From the NCBI RefSeq assembly GCF_000772705.2, contig NZ_JSBW02000037.1:1-64000 (forward strand): a stretch of DNA of 64,000 nucleotides, in the 5' to 3' direction. The notes under the pieces are model-generated. The model saw only the letters and a list, made by a program, of their open reading frames with translations. It did no database searches and was not told where the DNA came from. The stretch comes from Xanthomonas vasicola. Its GTDB lineage: Bacteria > Pseudomonadota > Gammaproteobacteria > Xanthomonadales > Xanthomonadaceae. Every line of letters begins with the position of its first letter. Positions within the stretch are counted from its first letter, which is position 1. Made by a program: the position numbers and the translations under genes. Shown here piece after piece: positions 1 to 11,169 of the stretch.

Positions 1-1079
1 ACCGCCTCAGCGCCGTCGCCGGTGTGGCCCGCACCTATGACGCCACCGGCAACACCACCGCCATCGGCGGCACTGCGCGCCAATACACCTACGACACCAG
101 CGGCCGCATGACCCAGGCCCGCCGCGCTGGCGCGGTGACCATGAACTACCGCTACAACGGAAAAGGCGAGCAGGTGCGCCGCTTCCTCGGCACCACCAAC
201 ACCTACACGCTCTACGATGAAGCAGGCCACTGGCTAGGCGACTACGACAGCAACGGCGCGCCCAAGCAGCAAGCGATCTGGCTAGATGACCTACCAGTCG
301 GTCTGCTGGCCAAAACCAACAAACTGCACTACATCGAACCCGACCACCTGGGCAGCCCGCGCGTGGTGATCGACCCCGCCCGCGATGTTGCAGTGTGGAC
401 GTGGAGCCTGAAGGGCGAAGCCTTCGGCAACACGGCGCCGAATCAGGATCCGGATGGGGATGGTGCGGCGCTGGTGTTGGATATGCGGTTTCCGGGGCAG
501 CGGTTTGATGCGGCGAGTGGGTTGAATCAGAACTACTTCCGAGACTATGACGCGGCTACTGGGCGATATGGGCAAAGTGATCTCATTGGATTGAAAGGCG
601 GGACAAGCACATATAGCTACGTAGCGGCCAATCCGATCAATTCTCTGGATCGGAACGGCTTGCTGGGAACCCCAGGACCTGGCTATAGATTCGAAAATCA
701 CAAGGAGCTTGCGCGGGCCGAGGCGATTGCAAAGCTGCAAAGGTGCAATGTAGAAGATTGCGATCCGGGCAACCCTTACAAAATAACCGAGTCGCAGAAG
801 GCGGAGGTAATCTCCAAAGTGATGTTCGCCACCATCTATCGTGACAACTCTGTCGGAACCTGCGGTTATGCAAATCCAAATTTGGACCCAAATGCTATCG
901 GCATCGGCAATGCCATCTTCTCAGGAGCAGGATGCTGCTCAATGGCCTCGGTCATCGCCCATGAAGCTGTGCACTTGGTACTTGGCAGCCCACTTTCGCT
1001 TAGCCTTCAGCAAAACTACGAGGGTGTCGCTAGGTACTTGCAGCAAAAATGCTTTGGCTGCGGATCTGCCTTTGAATAA
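1..1079 (+). CDS. RHS/YD-repeat polymorphic toxin, C-terminal part, HEAVH metallopeptidase-like tail
   Basis: The frame is open through the window edge (first full codon at base 3), so this is the 3' end of a larger RHS gene; the GTG at 24 is only an internal valine. About 210 residues are YD-repeat/RHS core, with DHLGSPR, FPGQRFDAASGLNQNYFRDY and the closing Y(S)YVAANPINSLDRNGL signature. RHS cores form a shell around a variable toxic tip. The tip here is about 140 residues and is AT-richer than the core. It contains IAHEAVHLV, an HExxH zinc-binding motif, with paired cysteines just before it. I infer a secreted (type VI or similar) metallopeptidase toxin. The third zinc ligand is not certain; the E of NYEGVARY downstream is a candidate. 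A lipoprotein gene overlaps the stop codon, as expected for a toxin/immunity pair. RHS assignment is firm, toxin activity inferred. Confidence 0.85.
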   Translation, partial: RLSAVAGVARTYDATGNTTAIGGTARQYTYDTSGRMTQARRAGAVTMNYRYNGKGEQVRRFLGTTNTYTLYDEAGHWLGDYDSNGAPKQQAIWLDDLPVGLLAKTNKLHYIEPDHLGSPRVVIDPARDVAVWTWSLKGEAFGNTAPNQDPDGDGAALVLDMRFPGQRFDAASGLNQNYFRDYDAATGRYGQSDLIGLKGGTSTYSYVAANPINSLDRNGLLGTPGPGYRFENHKELARAEAIAKLQRCNVEDCDPGNPYKITESQKAEVISKVMFATIYRDNSVGTCGYANPNLDPNAIGIGNAIFSGAGCCSMASVIAHEAVHLVLGSPLSLSLQQNYEGVARYLQQKCFGCGSAFE

Positions 1080-1446
1080 TATTTTCAAATACCTACTTAT
1101 CTTTTTTACGGGCAGCATATCCATGCTAACAACGGCATGTGGGCGAGGTGACACCGAACCGCCCACGCAAATTAGCGTAGGCAGCGATTATGGCGATCTT
1201 GGAGAATTTCATAATTGCCAGGCCATTGCCAGAAGAAAACTATCCAACATTGAGAAGTGTGAAATTAACTTACTCAAGAAAGAGTGCACTCCTTCTGCCG
1301 ACTGTCTGATCACCTGCCAATCCAGTCCGGATGGACATAAGGTAGGCGGAGGCTGCTACCACCTCTGCTTTAGTACTGTAACTGGCCACAACTGGAGCGA
1401 AAGACCTAAAGCTGATTTCAGTAGCTGCGACACCCAGTCAAAATGA
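1072..1446 (+). CDS. small cysteine-rich lipoprotein, candidate immunity protein for the RHS toxin
   Basis: A TTG at 1072 overlaps the RHS stop by 8 nt and opens a 124-aa protein. It has a hydrophobic signal (NNIFKYLLIFFTGSISM) ending in LTTAC, a usable though imperfect lipobox, so it is probably a lipoprotein held in the cell envelope. An ATG at 1123 would remove the signal, so I prefer the TTG or a nearby non-ATG start. The mature part is about 100 residues with nine cysteines counting the lipidated one, suggesting a disulphide-stabilised periplasmic fold. I recognise no family. Position directly after the toxin tip and the shared low GC point to an immunity role. If so, the toxin acts in the periplasm. 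Confidence 0.6.
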   Translation: MNNIFKYLLIFFTGSISMLTTACGRGDTEPPTQISVGSDYGDLGEFHNCQAIARRKLSNIEKCEINLLKKECTPSADCLITCQSSPDGHKVGGGCYHLCFSTVTGHNWSERPKADFSSCDTQSK

Positions 1447-1689
1447 AATAAAGGATATTACGGAGAACAGGAAAATCGATATCCATATCCGTAGCCGGCC
1501 ACACTGGTCGCGGTTGAGCGCAGTGAGCTGAGCTTGAGAACCTTCAGGAGCTCTTTTGCTGATAAACATCGCAACGGATCGCACGATCACGATATTTGCC
1601 CTGACCGCTGGTACGACAAAGCTTACTTTTCATCTGATCCTACTCCACTCATTTTGCGCAGTTGACATCCCAAACAATTAGTAGCAACC

Positions 1690-1921
1690 TCTGCCTCAAG
1701 GAGCGTAGAAACTCCTCTAGTAGCGGCACCCACCTCCGTCAAACTGGTGGGTTTTTTGTGCCTGCTTGCAGGCGCAAGCCGACGCGATGCCTGCGTCGGG
1801 AGGGCGGCTAATACAACACTCCTTCGGGAGGAATACGCCCGCCGACTACTAGCGGTTTCTAACCTCCCGACATCCCGTCGCCAGCCGGCGACGGTGCCTG
1901 TTCTTCGAAGGAGGCGTTGTC
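1690..1921 (+). promoter_or_regulatory. hairpin-rich 5' leader of the symE unit
   Basis: Several inverted repeats are packed into about 230 nt ahead of the leader ORF. They are AGGAG/CTCCT (1699-1716), CCCACC/GGTGGG followed by six T (1729-1757), GCCTGC/GCAGGC (about 1760-1773), CGACGC/GCGTCG (about 1778-1800), a CTCC-TTCG-GGAG hairpin inside GGGCG/CGCCC (about 1802-1841), GTCGCC/GGCGAC (about 1877-1892), and a long-range pair CTAGTAG (1717-1723) with CTACTAG (about 1847-1853). A good TTGACA lies at 1662-1667 but I see no matching -10. A strong AAGGAGG (1908-1914) sits 7 nt before the ATG at 1922. The arrangement resembles an attenuating or antisense-controlled leader; SymE toxins are normally RNA-regulated. 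No Rfam family is claimed. Confidence 0.55.
1729..1757 (+). terminator. intrinsic terminator-like hairpin inside the symE leader
   Basis: CCCACC pairs with GGTGGG across an 11-nt loop and is followed directly by TTTTTT. It could end transcription from the RHS/immunity genes or act as an attenuator for symE. Confidence 0.6.
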
Positions 1922-1993
1922 ATGATAGATGCATCGGTATTGCAGGTTGGTGGGCGTCGTTGCTCCATGGTGACGACGGAGCCGAGGCGATGA
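1922..1993 (+). CDS. 23-codon leader peptide, translationally coupled to symE
   Basis: ATG at 1922 has an excellent Shine-Dalgarno (AAGGAGG, 7-nt spacer). The ORF runs 23 codons and its TGA (1991-1993) overlaps the ATG of symE (1990) as ATGA. The peptide starts MIDASVLQVGGRRC and resembles nothing I know. The strong SD here and the lack of one directly before symE suggest that symE is translated by reinitiation after this ORF. Confidence 0.5.
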   Translation: MIDASVLQVGGRRCSMVTTEPRR

Positions 1994-2385
1994 GCCAGGC
2001 GCAGTCACCGACCGCAAAGCGTTCCGAGCCCAATGCCAATCGCACCACTACCGCCAAGCGAGCTGCCAAACCGGCAACAGACGCGCAACCAATGCGGCTG
2101 GTGCCATCGCCCACGTTCGATGTGGACAACCTGGCCTTCGACCACCGGACCGCGCTGCATCCGGATGACATTCCGCCGCGGCCGCCTCGTAAGCCCCGCA
2201 CGCCCACCCGCTGCACCGTGGGCTATGTGTTCTACGATGCAGCGCCGGGCCGGCCACACAGCCAGCGGATTCCCAGCGTGCGCTTGCGCGGGCTTTGGCT
2301 AGAAAAGTTTGGGTTTGCGGTTGGCAGCAAGCTGCGGATCACTGCACGTAATGGCGAACTGGTGGTGACGGTGGCGGAGGATTAG
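1990..2385 (+). CDS. symE: SymE family type I toxin-like protein
   Basis: The protein is 131 aa. The last 50 residues carry the SymE signature: IPSVRLRGLWLEKFGFAVGS, then a hydrophobic GELVVTVAED end, the AbrB-like swapped-hairpin half seen in E. coli SymE. The first 80 residues are a Lys/Ala/Thr/Pro-rich, probably disordered extension. In E. coli, SymE is an SOS-induced toxin repressed by the antisense RNA SymR. SymE-like genes often accompany RHS loci, as here. The start is ATG at 1990, overlapping the leader-peptide stop. Toxic activity is inferred from family only. Confidence 0.8.
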   Translation: MSQAQSPTAKRSEPNANRTTTAKRAAKPATDAQPMRLVPSPTFDVDNLAFDHRTALHPDDIPPRPPRKPRTPTRCTVGYVFYDAAPGRPHSQRIPSVRLRGLWLEKFGFAVGSKLRITARNGELVVTVAED

Positions 2386-2441
2386 CTCGCAAGTCAGTAA
2401 TGAGGCCTTTCTGCACTACTGAAACCGCACAGGGGCTTCGC

Positions 2442-2485
2442 CGCCGTACCCTCACCCCAAGCCCTCTCCCGCGGGGAGAGGGGCT
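2442..2485. repeat. Xanthomonas-type intergenic palindromic element
   Basis: The segment reads ccctcaccccaagccctctc and continues into a 9-bp stem CCCTCTCCC-GCG-GGGAGAGGG (about 2462-2484). I recall this motif from many Xanthomonas intergenic regions. It lies between the convergent symE and GH127 genes and could serve as a bidirectional transcript end, though no T-run is present. Confidence 0.55.
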
Positions 2486-2617
2486 CGATCTTGCATGTCC
2501 GAGTTCTTACGCGTAACTGCGGGCGCAGTTTCTTTGCTCTGCGGTGCCATGCGCTCTGCAGAGGTCGCGCGAGGACCTCGTCATACTTTCAAGATGCGCT
2601 TGCTACAGCGCTCACAC

Positions 2618-4993
2618 TCAAACCGACGCCAACACCCAACAACCAAACGCAGGCCCAGCCGAATAACCAGTCTCCGGTTCGATACGGATCTGCAGCGTGG
2701 CGCGGCCGGCGACCGCCGCTGGCAGTGGGTAGTCCACATCGACGAAGTCCAGGCCGCGGTTGCCGTCCAGGCGTTCGTTGGCGATGAGTTCGCCGTCGGC
2801 GAGGATGCGGAAGCGGCGGCGGGTTTCGTCGCCCCAGTAGCGTAGGCGCAGGATGCGGGCCTGGGCGGTGTTGCGCAGGGTGAAGGCGATGAAGCCGCCG
2901 GTGCGGGCGTCGCGTCCCGCGCGGCGGCGGTAGCTAAGTGGATACGAGCTTTCGCTTTTTAGGGCGTGTGCTTTTTCGGAGGCTTCGTCGCCCAGCGCGA
3001 TGCGATCGAGCGCGCGGGTGTCGAGTGCGTTTTGCTTAGCCTCTGCTGCCGCCAGCTCGGCCTGGCGTTGCTGCCATGCGGCGGCGTCGCGGTGTTCCAG
3101 GTAGACCGCGCTGCGGCGGTCGAACTGGGCGTAGAACGGCGACAACTGCCACTGTTGTGCGCCATCGCTGTAGGTGAACGCGGTCTTGCCCGGCACTGGC
3201 TGCAGGCGTTGCAGGATGTCCTGGCCACCGATCAATGCCGGGGTCTTGCCCGACCACGGTTTGGCGGCATCACCCAGATCGACCGCAAGCACCAACGGCC
3301 CGCGCAGCACCGAGACCCAGGCGGGATCGTCCGGGGTCGTTTCCAGGCGCAGCGGCATGTCGAACGACAGGCTCAGGGTATCGCCGGGCTGCCAGACGCG
3401 CGTGATGCGTAGATAGCCATCGCTGGCGCTGCCATCGACTGGCTGGCCATTGAGTTGCAGGCGCGGTTGTTGCGCCCAAACCGGCACGCGCAGTGCGAGC
3501 GTGCGTTGCGCTGGCGGCGCGGCATCGATGCGTAGCGATGCACTGCCCTGCTCCGGCAAGGCGCTGTGCAAGGTCATGTCCAGGCCGGCGGCATCGCGCA
3601 CCATGGAGGGCACGTACAGATTGATGTAGACGCCCTGCCCGTCCTGCCAGTAGATGGAATCGCCGAATTGCGCGTGCGCTTCCATGCCGCTGCCGACGCA
3701 ACACCAGAAATCGTCAAACGGCGACGACCAGCCGCGCGCTTCGCCGGCCAGCAGCGGTGTCATATAGGTAAACATGCCGGTACGTGGGTGCTGCTGCGCC
3801 ATCACATGGTTGAGCAGCGTGCGCTCGTAGTAATCGAACAGCTCCGCCTGCGGCCCCCATTGATACAGGTGGCGGGTGAGCTTGAGCATGTTGTAGCTGG
3901 CGCAATGCTCGCAGGTCTGCTCGGTGAGAAACGTCGAAATGCTGTCCGGCTGCTGGAAATATTCGCGGTCGCCGTTGCCGCCGATCACATAGGTGTGGTG
4001 GTCGGTGACGGTGTGCCAGAAGAAGCGCGCTGCGGCGCCGGATGCGGCATCGCCGGTGACCTCGTACTCGCGGGCAAGGCCGATCAGCTTGGGGATGTTG
4101 GTGTTGGAATGCTGGTGCACCAGTTCATCGCGCTGGGCGACCAATGGGTCGAGCACGGCGTGGTGATGCAGGCGCTGCGCCAGCGCCAACCATTGCGCGT
4201 CGCCGGTTTGCACATGCAGTTCGACGAACGATTCGTTGAGGCCGCCGAATTCGCACGACAACACCTTTTGCAATTGCGTGTCGTCGAGCGCTGAGAAAAT
4301 TCCCTGCAGGTATCCAGCCAAGCTCACCGCCACCTGCAGCGCTTGCACGTTATCGCAATGCGCATGCACGTCGAGCAGTCCGGCGAACAGTTTGTGCCAG
4401 GTGTACAGGGGTGCCCAGCTGCCGTTGAGATAAAACGGCGCCGGGTCGATCTTGCCGCGTTTGAGTTCGTCGAAGACCGCCCGCCCGCTCTCGATTTTTC
4501 CTGCTGCATTCTTGCGCGTGAAACCGGCCACATAGCCATCGCCGGCATGTGCCTGGCAGCGCGCCAGTTCGCTGACCAGATAGCCGGCGCGCGTGCGGCA
4601 CTGCGCATCGCCGGTTTGCGCATGCATGAGGGCCAAAGCGCTGAGATAGTGGCCGAGCGTATGCCCGGCGATGGTGTCCGCTTCCCAACCGCCATAGGCC
4701 GGCGCCTGCGGGTCGAGGCCGGCATACAGCACGAAGTTATGCAGCAGGCGGTCCGGCTGCAGCCGCATGAGATAGCGCCGGTTAGTGTTCAGCGCATCCA
4801 GGAACAGCGATGGCGTGAGCCGGACCTGGGCAAGCGGCACTGCGCGCACGCTGCCCGGTTGCGCAGCGCTGGCCTGGGTCGGAAACCGCAGGAATCCTGC
4901 CGCAACCGCCAGGCTGCTCCAGGCCAAAAAGCGCCGCCGCGATAGCGACAGCGTGTGGGTGCAGGTCGATTCGCTTGCGTGCGTATCGGTCAT
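2618..4993 (-). CDS. hypBA1: GH127/GH146 beta-L-arabinofuranosidase, Tat-exported
   Basis: The protein is 791 aa. The N-terminus has a twin-arginine signal (SLSRRRFLAWSSLAVAAGF) and an Ala-rich cleavage region. The rest matches the DUF1680 (GH127/GH146) family: GHYLSALALMHAQTGD early in the (alpha/alpha)6 barrel, then EQTCEHCASYNMLKLTRHLY and DDFWCCVGSGMEAHAQFGDS, which supply the Cys/Glu zinc-thiolate cluster typical of HypBA1-type enzymes, followed by beta-sandwich domains. The family releases L-arabinose from beta-1,2-linked arabinofuranosides such as those on extensin hydroxyproline. As I recall, a GH146/GH121/GH43 trio with this role was described in X. euvesicatoria. The gene is followed by the convergent symE and stands next to a TonB receptor. 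GH127 versus GH146 cannot be decided here. Confidence 0.88.
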   Translation of the reverse strand: MTDTHASESTCTHTLSLSRRRFLAWSSLAVAAGFLRFPTQASAAQPGSVRAVPLAQVRLTPSLFLDALNTNRRYLMRLQPDRLLHNFVLYAGLDPQAPAYGGWEADTIAGHTLGHYLSALALMHAQTGDAQCRTRAGYLVSELARCQAHAGDGYVAGFTRKNAAGKIESGRAVFDELKRGKIDPAPFYLNGSWAPLYTWHKLFAGLLDVHAHCDNVQALQVAVSLAGYLQGIFSALDDTQLQKVLSCEFGGLNESFVELHVQTGDAQWLALAQRLHHHAVLDPLVAQRDELVHQHSNTNIPKLIGLAREYEVTGDAASGAAARFFWHTVTDHHTYVIGGNGDREYFQQPDSISTFLTEQTCEHCASYNMLKLTRHLYQWGPQAELFDYYERTLLNHVMAQQHPRTGMFTYMTPLLAGEARGWSSPFDDFWCCVGSGMEAHAQFGDSIYWQDGQGVYINLYVPSMVRDAAGLDMTLHSALPEQGSASLRIDAAPPAQRTLALRVPVWAQQPRLQLNGQPVDGSASDGYLRITRVWQPGDTLSLSFDMPLRLETTPDDPAWVSVLRGPLVLAVDLGDAAKPWSGKTPALIGGQDILQRLQPVPGKTAFTYSDGAQQWQLSPFYAQFDRRSAVYLEHRDAAAWQQRQAELAAAEAKQNALDTRALDRIALGDEASEKAHALKSESSYPLSYRRRAGRDARTGGFIAFTLRNTAQARILRLRYWGDETRRRFRILADGELIANERLDGNRGLDFVDVDYPLPAAVAGRATLQIRIEPETGYSAGPAFGCWVLASV

Positions 4994-5141
4994 GAGGTCA
5001 GCTCAACTCCTGATGGCGCGCACGCACTGCGCGCGCAGTTGCAATAACGTCATCGTCGCTGCACTGGCAAGGCTGGCCGTGACGTGGCGTCTGCACGACC
5101 GGTCGCACCCGGCCGCGCAGCGCAGCAGGACACCAGCGCAC

Positions 5142-8036
5142 TCAGAACTTCACCGTCGCACGTGCCCAGTAGAAGCGACCGAGCAGATCATACGTGGCCA
5201 CGTCGGTGTTCGCATTGCCCACGTTGTTGGAGTAATACAGCGGCGGCTGCTTGTTGGCGATGTTGTCCACGCCCACTTCAAAGCGCGTATGCCAGGGCTC
5301 CACGTTGTAGCCAAGCTGCAGATTGTTGTAGACGTAGGCGCCGATGTTGCGCACCACGGTCGGTTCGCTGGAATCGGCCGACAGGCTCTGGTCCGGATCC
5401 GAATTGCCGATAGCGGTATGCCCCACATAGCGGATGCGCCAAGTGGCGCTCCAGTCGTCCAATGCCCAGCTCAGCGTGCCCAATGCGCGCCAGCGCGGGA
5501 AATTGCCGTAGGCCTGGGTGTAGCGGCCCACGTTGTGGATGGTGACCGAGCTGGGATCGGTGGTGTCGGGCAACACATCGTAACGGGTGAGATAGGTGCC
5601 GTTGAGGCCGGCGGTGACATTGCCCCATGCCATCGCAGGCAAGCGGTAGGTCAGGTTGAAGTCCATGCCCTTGGCCCACAGCTTGCCCAGATTGACGGTG
5701 GGCTCGGCGATGTAATTGATGGTGCCGTTGCCATTGCGATGGATCAATGCGCAAAACGAACTGGCTGAGTTGGCGAAGCACTGATTCAGCACGGTCTGCG
5801 CCGACACCGTGGTGATGGTGTCTTCCAGATCGATGCGCCACCAGTCCGCACTCAGCGACAGGCCATCAATCCATTGCGGGTCGTAAACGAAGCCCACGTC
5901 GTAAGACTTGCCGGTCTCAGGCTTGAGCTGGTAGCCCGCCACTGCCGCACCGGAAGCCTTGCCCGACACCTGCCCGTCCGACTGCTGGTAGCTGCCATCG
6001 GTGGGCACGTTGGCGCAGGCCACGTTGTTGCCGCCGGTGTAGCCATTGCAGGGGTCGTTGACTGTTGCCGCATCGCCGGTCACGCCGGTGTAGAGCTCGT
6101 TGATATTGGGTGCGCGAAACACCTGCGAGACAGTGCCGCGCAGCAGCAGGTTTTCGATGGGGCGATATTCCAGCGACAGCTTGCTATTGGTCTTGCTGCC
6201 CACCGAGCTGTAATCGGAAAACCGCGTGCCCACGGTGACGTTCAGCGCATTGATGCCGGGCAGATCCTTGAGCAGCGGGAACAGTGCTTCGGCATAGGCT
6301 TCCTTGACGTCGAAACTGCCGCTCAAGGTGGACGAGCAGAATTCGATCACGCCGCACAGGCCATTTTCATCGCCGGTCCATAGCGGGTCCGAGGTGGTGG
6401 TGGAGCGTTCCTTGCGATACGAAATACCGGCCGCCAGACTGGCCGCACCGGCCGGCAACTCGAACAGCGTGCCGTTGGCATTGGCCTCGAATTGCTTGAC
6501 CGTGTACACGCTGGTGACGATGGGATTGACCACCATGCCCTGCAACGTCGCCAGGTTGGAACTGTCGTTGAGGTTGAAGAAATTCAACGGCGTGCAGCCG
6601 GCAATCGCCGCGCCCGCGCTCCCGCACTTGACGGTGCCGTCGCTGTCCAGGAACGACGGGCCGATGGCTTGATTGAACGCGGCATAGTCGAGAAAGCCGT
6701 TGTTGCTCGACTTCTGCTTGACCTTGCCATAGTTGAAGGTGGCATCCCATTGCCAGGAGGTGTCGCCAAAGCGGCCGCGCAGGCCCGGGCTGATCTGGAA
6801 GTTGTAGGTGTTGTACTGGTAGCTGCGATTGCCCAGCACGGTGGCCCGTGTATTGAGGTCGTTGTAGGAGGTGCCAGTGGTGCGATCGGTACCGAAATTG
6901 ACGCCAAACGGATTGTAGTAACTTTGTGCCGACACCAGGATGTTGTCGCCATTGGAGAAGATCGGAATTGGCGCAATGATCGAAGCCGATTCGGTTTTAC
7001 TAAACCAGGTATTGACGTAGCCCTCGACGCTGTCGCTGAAGCGATAGGTGCCCAGCAAGAAGGCATTGGTGCGCTTTTGCGGGGTCTGCAACAGGTTGAA
7101 CGGCTGGTAGTTGTAGGAGTCTGCGCTGGCGCTGTAACAGTGGAAATCGTTCGGGCCGGCGCGCCCGCTGACGCCGCTGTTGAGGGTGACGCGCCCGCAG
7201 CCATTGGACTGCGCGAGCAGCTGCGATTGATCCGACCCATCGTTGAAATTGACCGTGCCGGTGGGCGTGGCAGAGGAGCCCTGCTTCACCGGTTGGCCAT
7301 TGGTCAGCGCGAGCGCGTCCTTGGAGTAATCGCGCGCCGCTGCAGACACTGGGTCGATGTTGTGATACGACAGGCCGCCGATCAGGCTGCCGCGCTCCCA
7401 GGTCTTGCCGGTGGTCAGGGTAAAGTTGCGACGGTTGCCATCGCCCTCGCTACTGGTGCCGAAGTCGCTGCTGAACTGCACGCCATCAAAGCGCGAGCGC
7501 AGGATGAAGTTGACCACGCCGCCGATTGCATCGGAGCCGTACACCGCAGAAGCGCCGTCGCTGAGCACTTCGATGCGTTCGATCATGCTGGAAGGAATGG
7601 CGTTGACGTCGTTGTAGGCCAGGCGGATGCCGTTGACCAGCACCAGCGTGCGTTTGTCGCCCAAGCCACGCAACGAGATCGCCGAAGCGCCGGTGCCGCC
7701 ACCGTTGTTGGTGTAAGGATTGGTGGCGTTGCCGGCGATGGATGGCAGTTCCTGCAATAAATCGCCCACGGTCGCTTTGCCGGTGGCAGCGATCTGTTCC
7801 TGGCTAACGGTGACCACCGGGTTGGCGGTTTCGGTGTCCACGCGGCGCAAGCGCGAGCCGGTGACGACCACGCTGTCCAGGGTCTGCGTTGCATCGCCGC
7901 CGGTGGCCTGTTGCGCAGACACCGGCGCTGCCGCACCTGCCGATAGCGCCAGCAACAGCGCGGTAGTAAGCATGCTCGGCAACGGCCGCGTGATCGCGCC
8001 GGTGTTACGGGAGAGAGGCAACAGCAACATCGGCAT
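5142..8036 (-). CDS. TonB-dependent outer-membrane receptor 1
   Basis: The protein is 964 aa. ATG at 8036 is preceded by AGGAG, giving a signal peptide that ends near APVSAQQ; the longer open frame upstream has no signal. DSVVVTGSRLRRVDTETANP is the TonB-box and plug entry. The plug follows (VLSDGASAVYGSDAIGGVVNFIL), then a 22-strand-type barrel, and it ends in phenylalanine (WARATVKF). Receptors of this group import large substrates across the outer membrane using TonB energy. Its neighbours (GH127, GH43, GH121) suggest arabino-oligosaccharides or glycosylated hydroxyproline peptides as ligand. It is homologous along its length to the broken receptor at 17.3-20.2 kb. Confidence 0.92.
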   Translation of the reverse strand: MPMLLLPLSRNTGAITRPLPSMLTTALLLALSAGAAAPVSAQQATGGDATQTLDSVVVTGSRLRRVDTETANPVVTVSQEQIAATGKATVGDLLQELPSIAGNATNPYTNNGGGTGASAISLRGLGDKRTLVLVNGIRLAYNDVNAIPSSMIERIEVLSDGASAVYGSDAIGGVVNFILRSRFDGVQFSSDFGTSSEGDGNRRNFTLTTGKTWERGSLIGGLSYHNIDPVSAAARDYSKDALALTNGQPVKQGSSATPTGTVNFNDGSDQSQLLAQSNGCGRVTLNSGVSGRAGPNDFHCYSASADSYNYQPFNLLQTPQKRTNAFLLGTYRFSDSVEGYVNTWFSKTESASIIAPIPIFSNGDNILVSAQSYYNPFGVNFGTDRTTGTSYNDLNTRATVLGNRSYQYNTYNFQISPGLRGRFGDTSWQWDATFNYGKVKQKSSNNGFLDYAAFNQAIGPSFLDSDGTVKCGSAGAAIAGCTPLNFFNLNDSSNLATLQGMVVNPIVTSVYTVKQFEANANGTLFELPAGAASLAAGISYRKERSTTTSDPLWTGDENGLCGVIEFCSSTLSGSFDVKEAYAEALFPLLKDLPGINALNVTVGTRFSDYSSVGSKTNSKLSLEYRPIENLLLRGTVSQVFRAPNINELYTGVTGDAATVNDPCNGYTGGNNVACANVPTDGSYQQSDGQVSGKASGAAVAGYQLKPETGKSYDVGFVYDPQWIDGLSLSADWWRIDLEDTITTVSAQTVLNQCFANSASSFCALIHRNGNGTINYIAEPTVNLGKLWAKGMDFNLTYRLPAMAWGNVTAGLNGTYLTRYDVLPDTTDPSSVTIHNVGRYTQAYGNFPRWRALGTLSWALDDWSATWRIRYVGHTAIGNSDPDQSLSADSSEPTVVRNIGAYVYNNLQLGYNVEPWHTRFEVGVDNIANKQPPLYYSNNVGNANTDVATYDLLGRFYWARATVKF

Positions 8037-8513
8037 GCAAGGCTCCTGAGTGGTAAGACAGACAAACGATGGGCAACACACGCCCGTGCCGGCAGACAGC
8101 GGCGCAGGTCGACGTAGATGGCGGACGCATGCTGCAGCCAACCGCTGGCCGCGGCCGTGGTGCAGACACGCAGACAAGGAGCGACGCAGGCGACCGAACG
8201 GTCACGTAGCAACGCGCATTGTCAGAAAGACTGTGCATTTCGCACTGGATGCGCCCATGCGCTCCAGTTTCAGCAGTTGGTCACAATGTGCCTGTGCGTA
8301 GACGCTACGTCTTGTCGCATTTGGCGACAGCGCATGCGGAAAACAGCATGTTTCGCAACTGAACGATCATGCGTCGTGGCATGACTGCGGTCGCGCTCGC
8401 ACGCATGCGCACTGCTGTGCGGTGATTGTGGGTGCAGATGAAGATGGCAAGAATCGGCGCGCAGACCGGCGCATCGTGCTCAGGCCAATGCGCGCGCCCC
8501 CAGCGCGCACGCA
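8037..8513. other. 477-nt intergenic region upstream of TonB receptor 1
   Basis: No credible gene. It holds the promoter region of the receptor (minus strand). A palindrome TGTCGC-ATTTG-GCGACA lies at 8313-8329 and could bind a regulator. No clear -35/-10 pair was seen. Confidence 0.4.
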
Positions 8514-10854
<2,341 letters not shown>

Positions 10855-11169
10855 GGAATGTGTGGAATGACAGCGTGGCGTTGAAGGACGACGGCCGAGC
10901 CGGTGAGTGCAATCGCTGCGGCAAACACACTCGATGTCCGTTGCAGCAGGTCGCTAGTGAGTGCCGGTGCGCCGGCTACCTGCGTCCGGAACCTCTGCTG
11001 ATTATGTTGTGTGAAGCGCATAAGCGCGCCTGAAAAACCTGGTGCGCCCTCATGAGACACGTACGTCCGGCACATGGACTCCGAATCGTCATCCACCGCC
11101 AGTGCACTCCGCCGCCTGTGCACCATCAGCACCCGTTCGACTGCCGCACGCGGGAATTTGTCCGTTGCT
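10855..11169. other. 315-nt intergenic region
   Basis: This lies between the end of the GH43 gene and the start of the broken S9 peptidase, both on the minus strand. I see no gene and no convincing terminator or operator. Confidence 0.4.
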
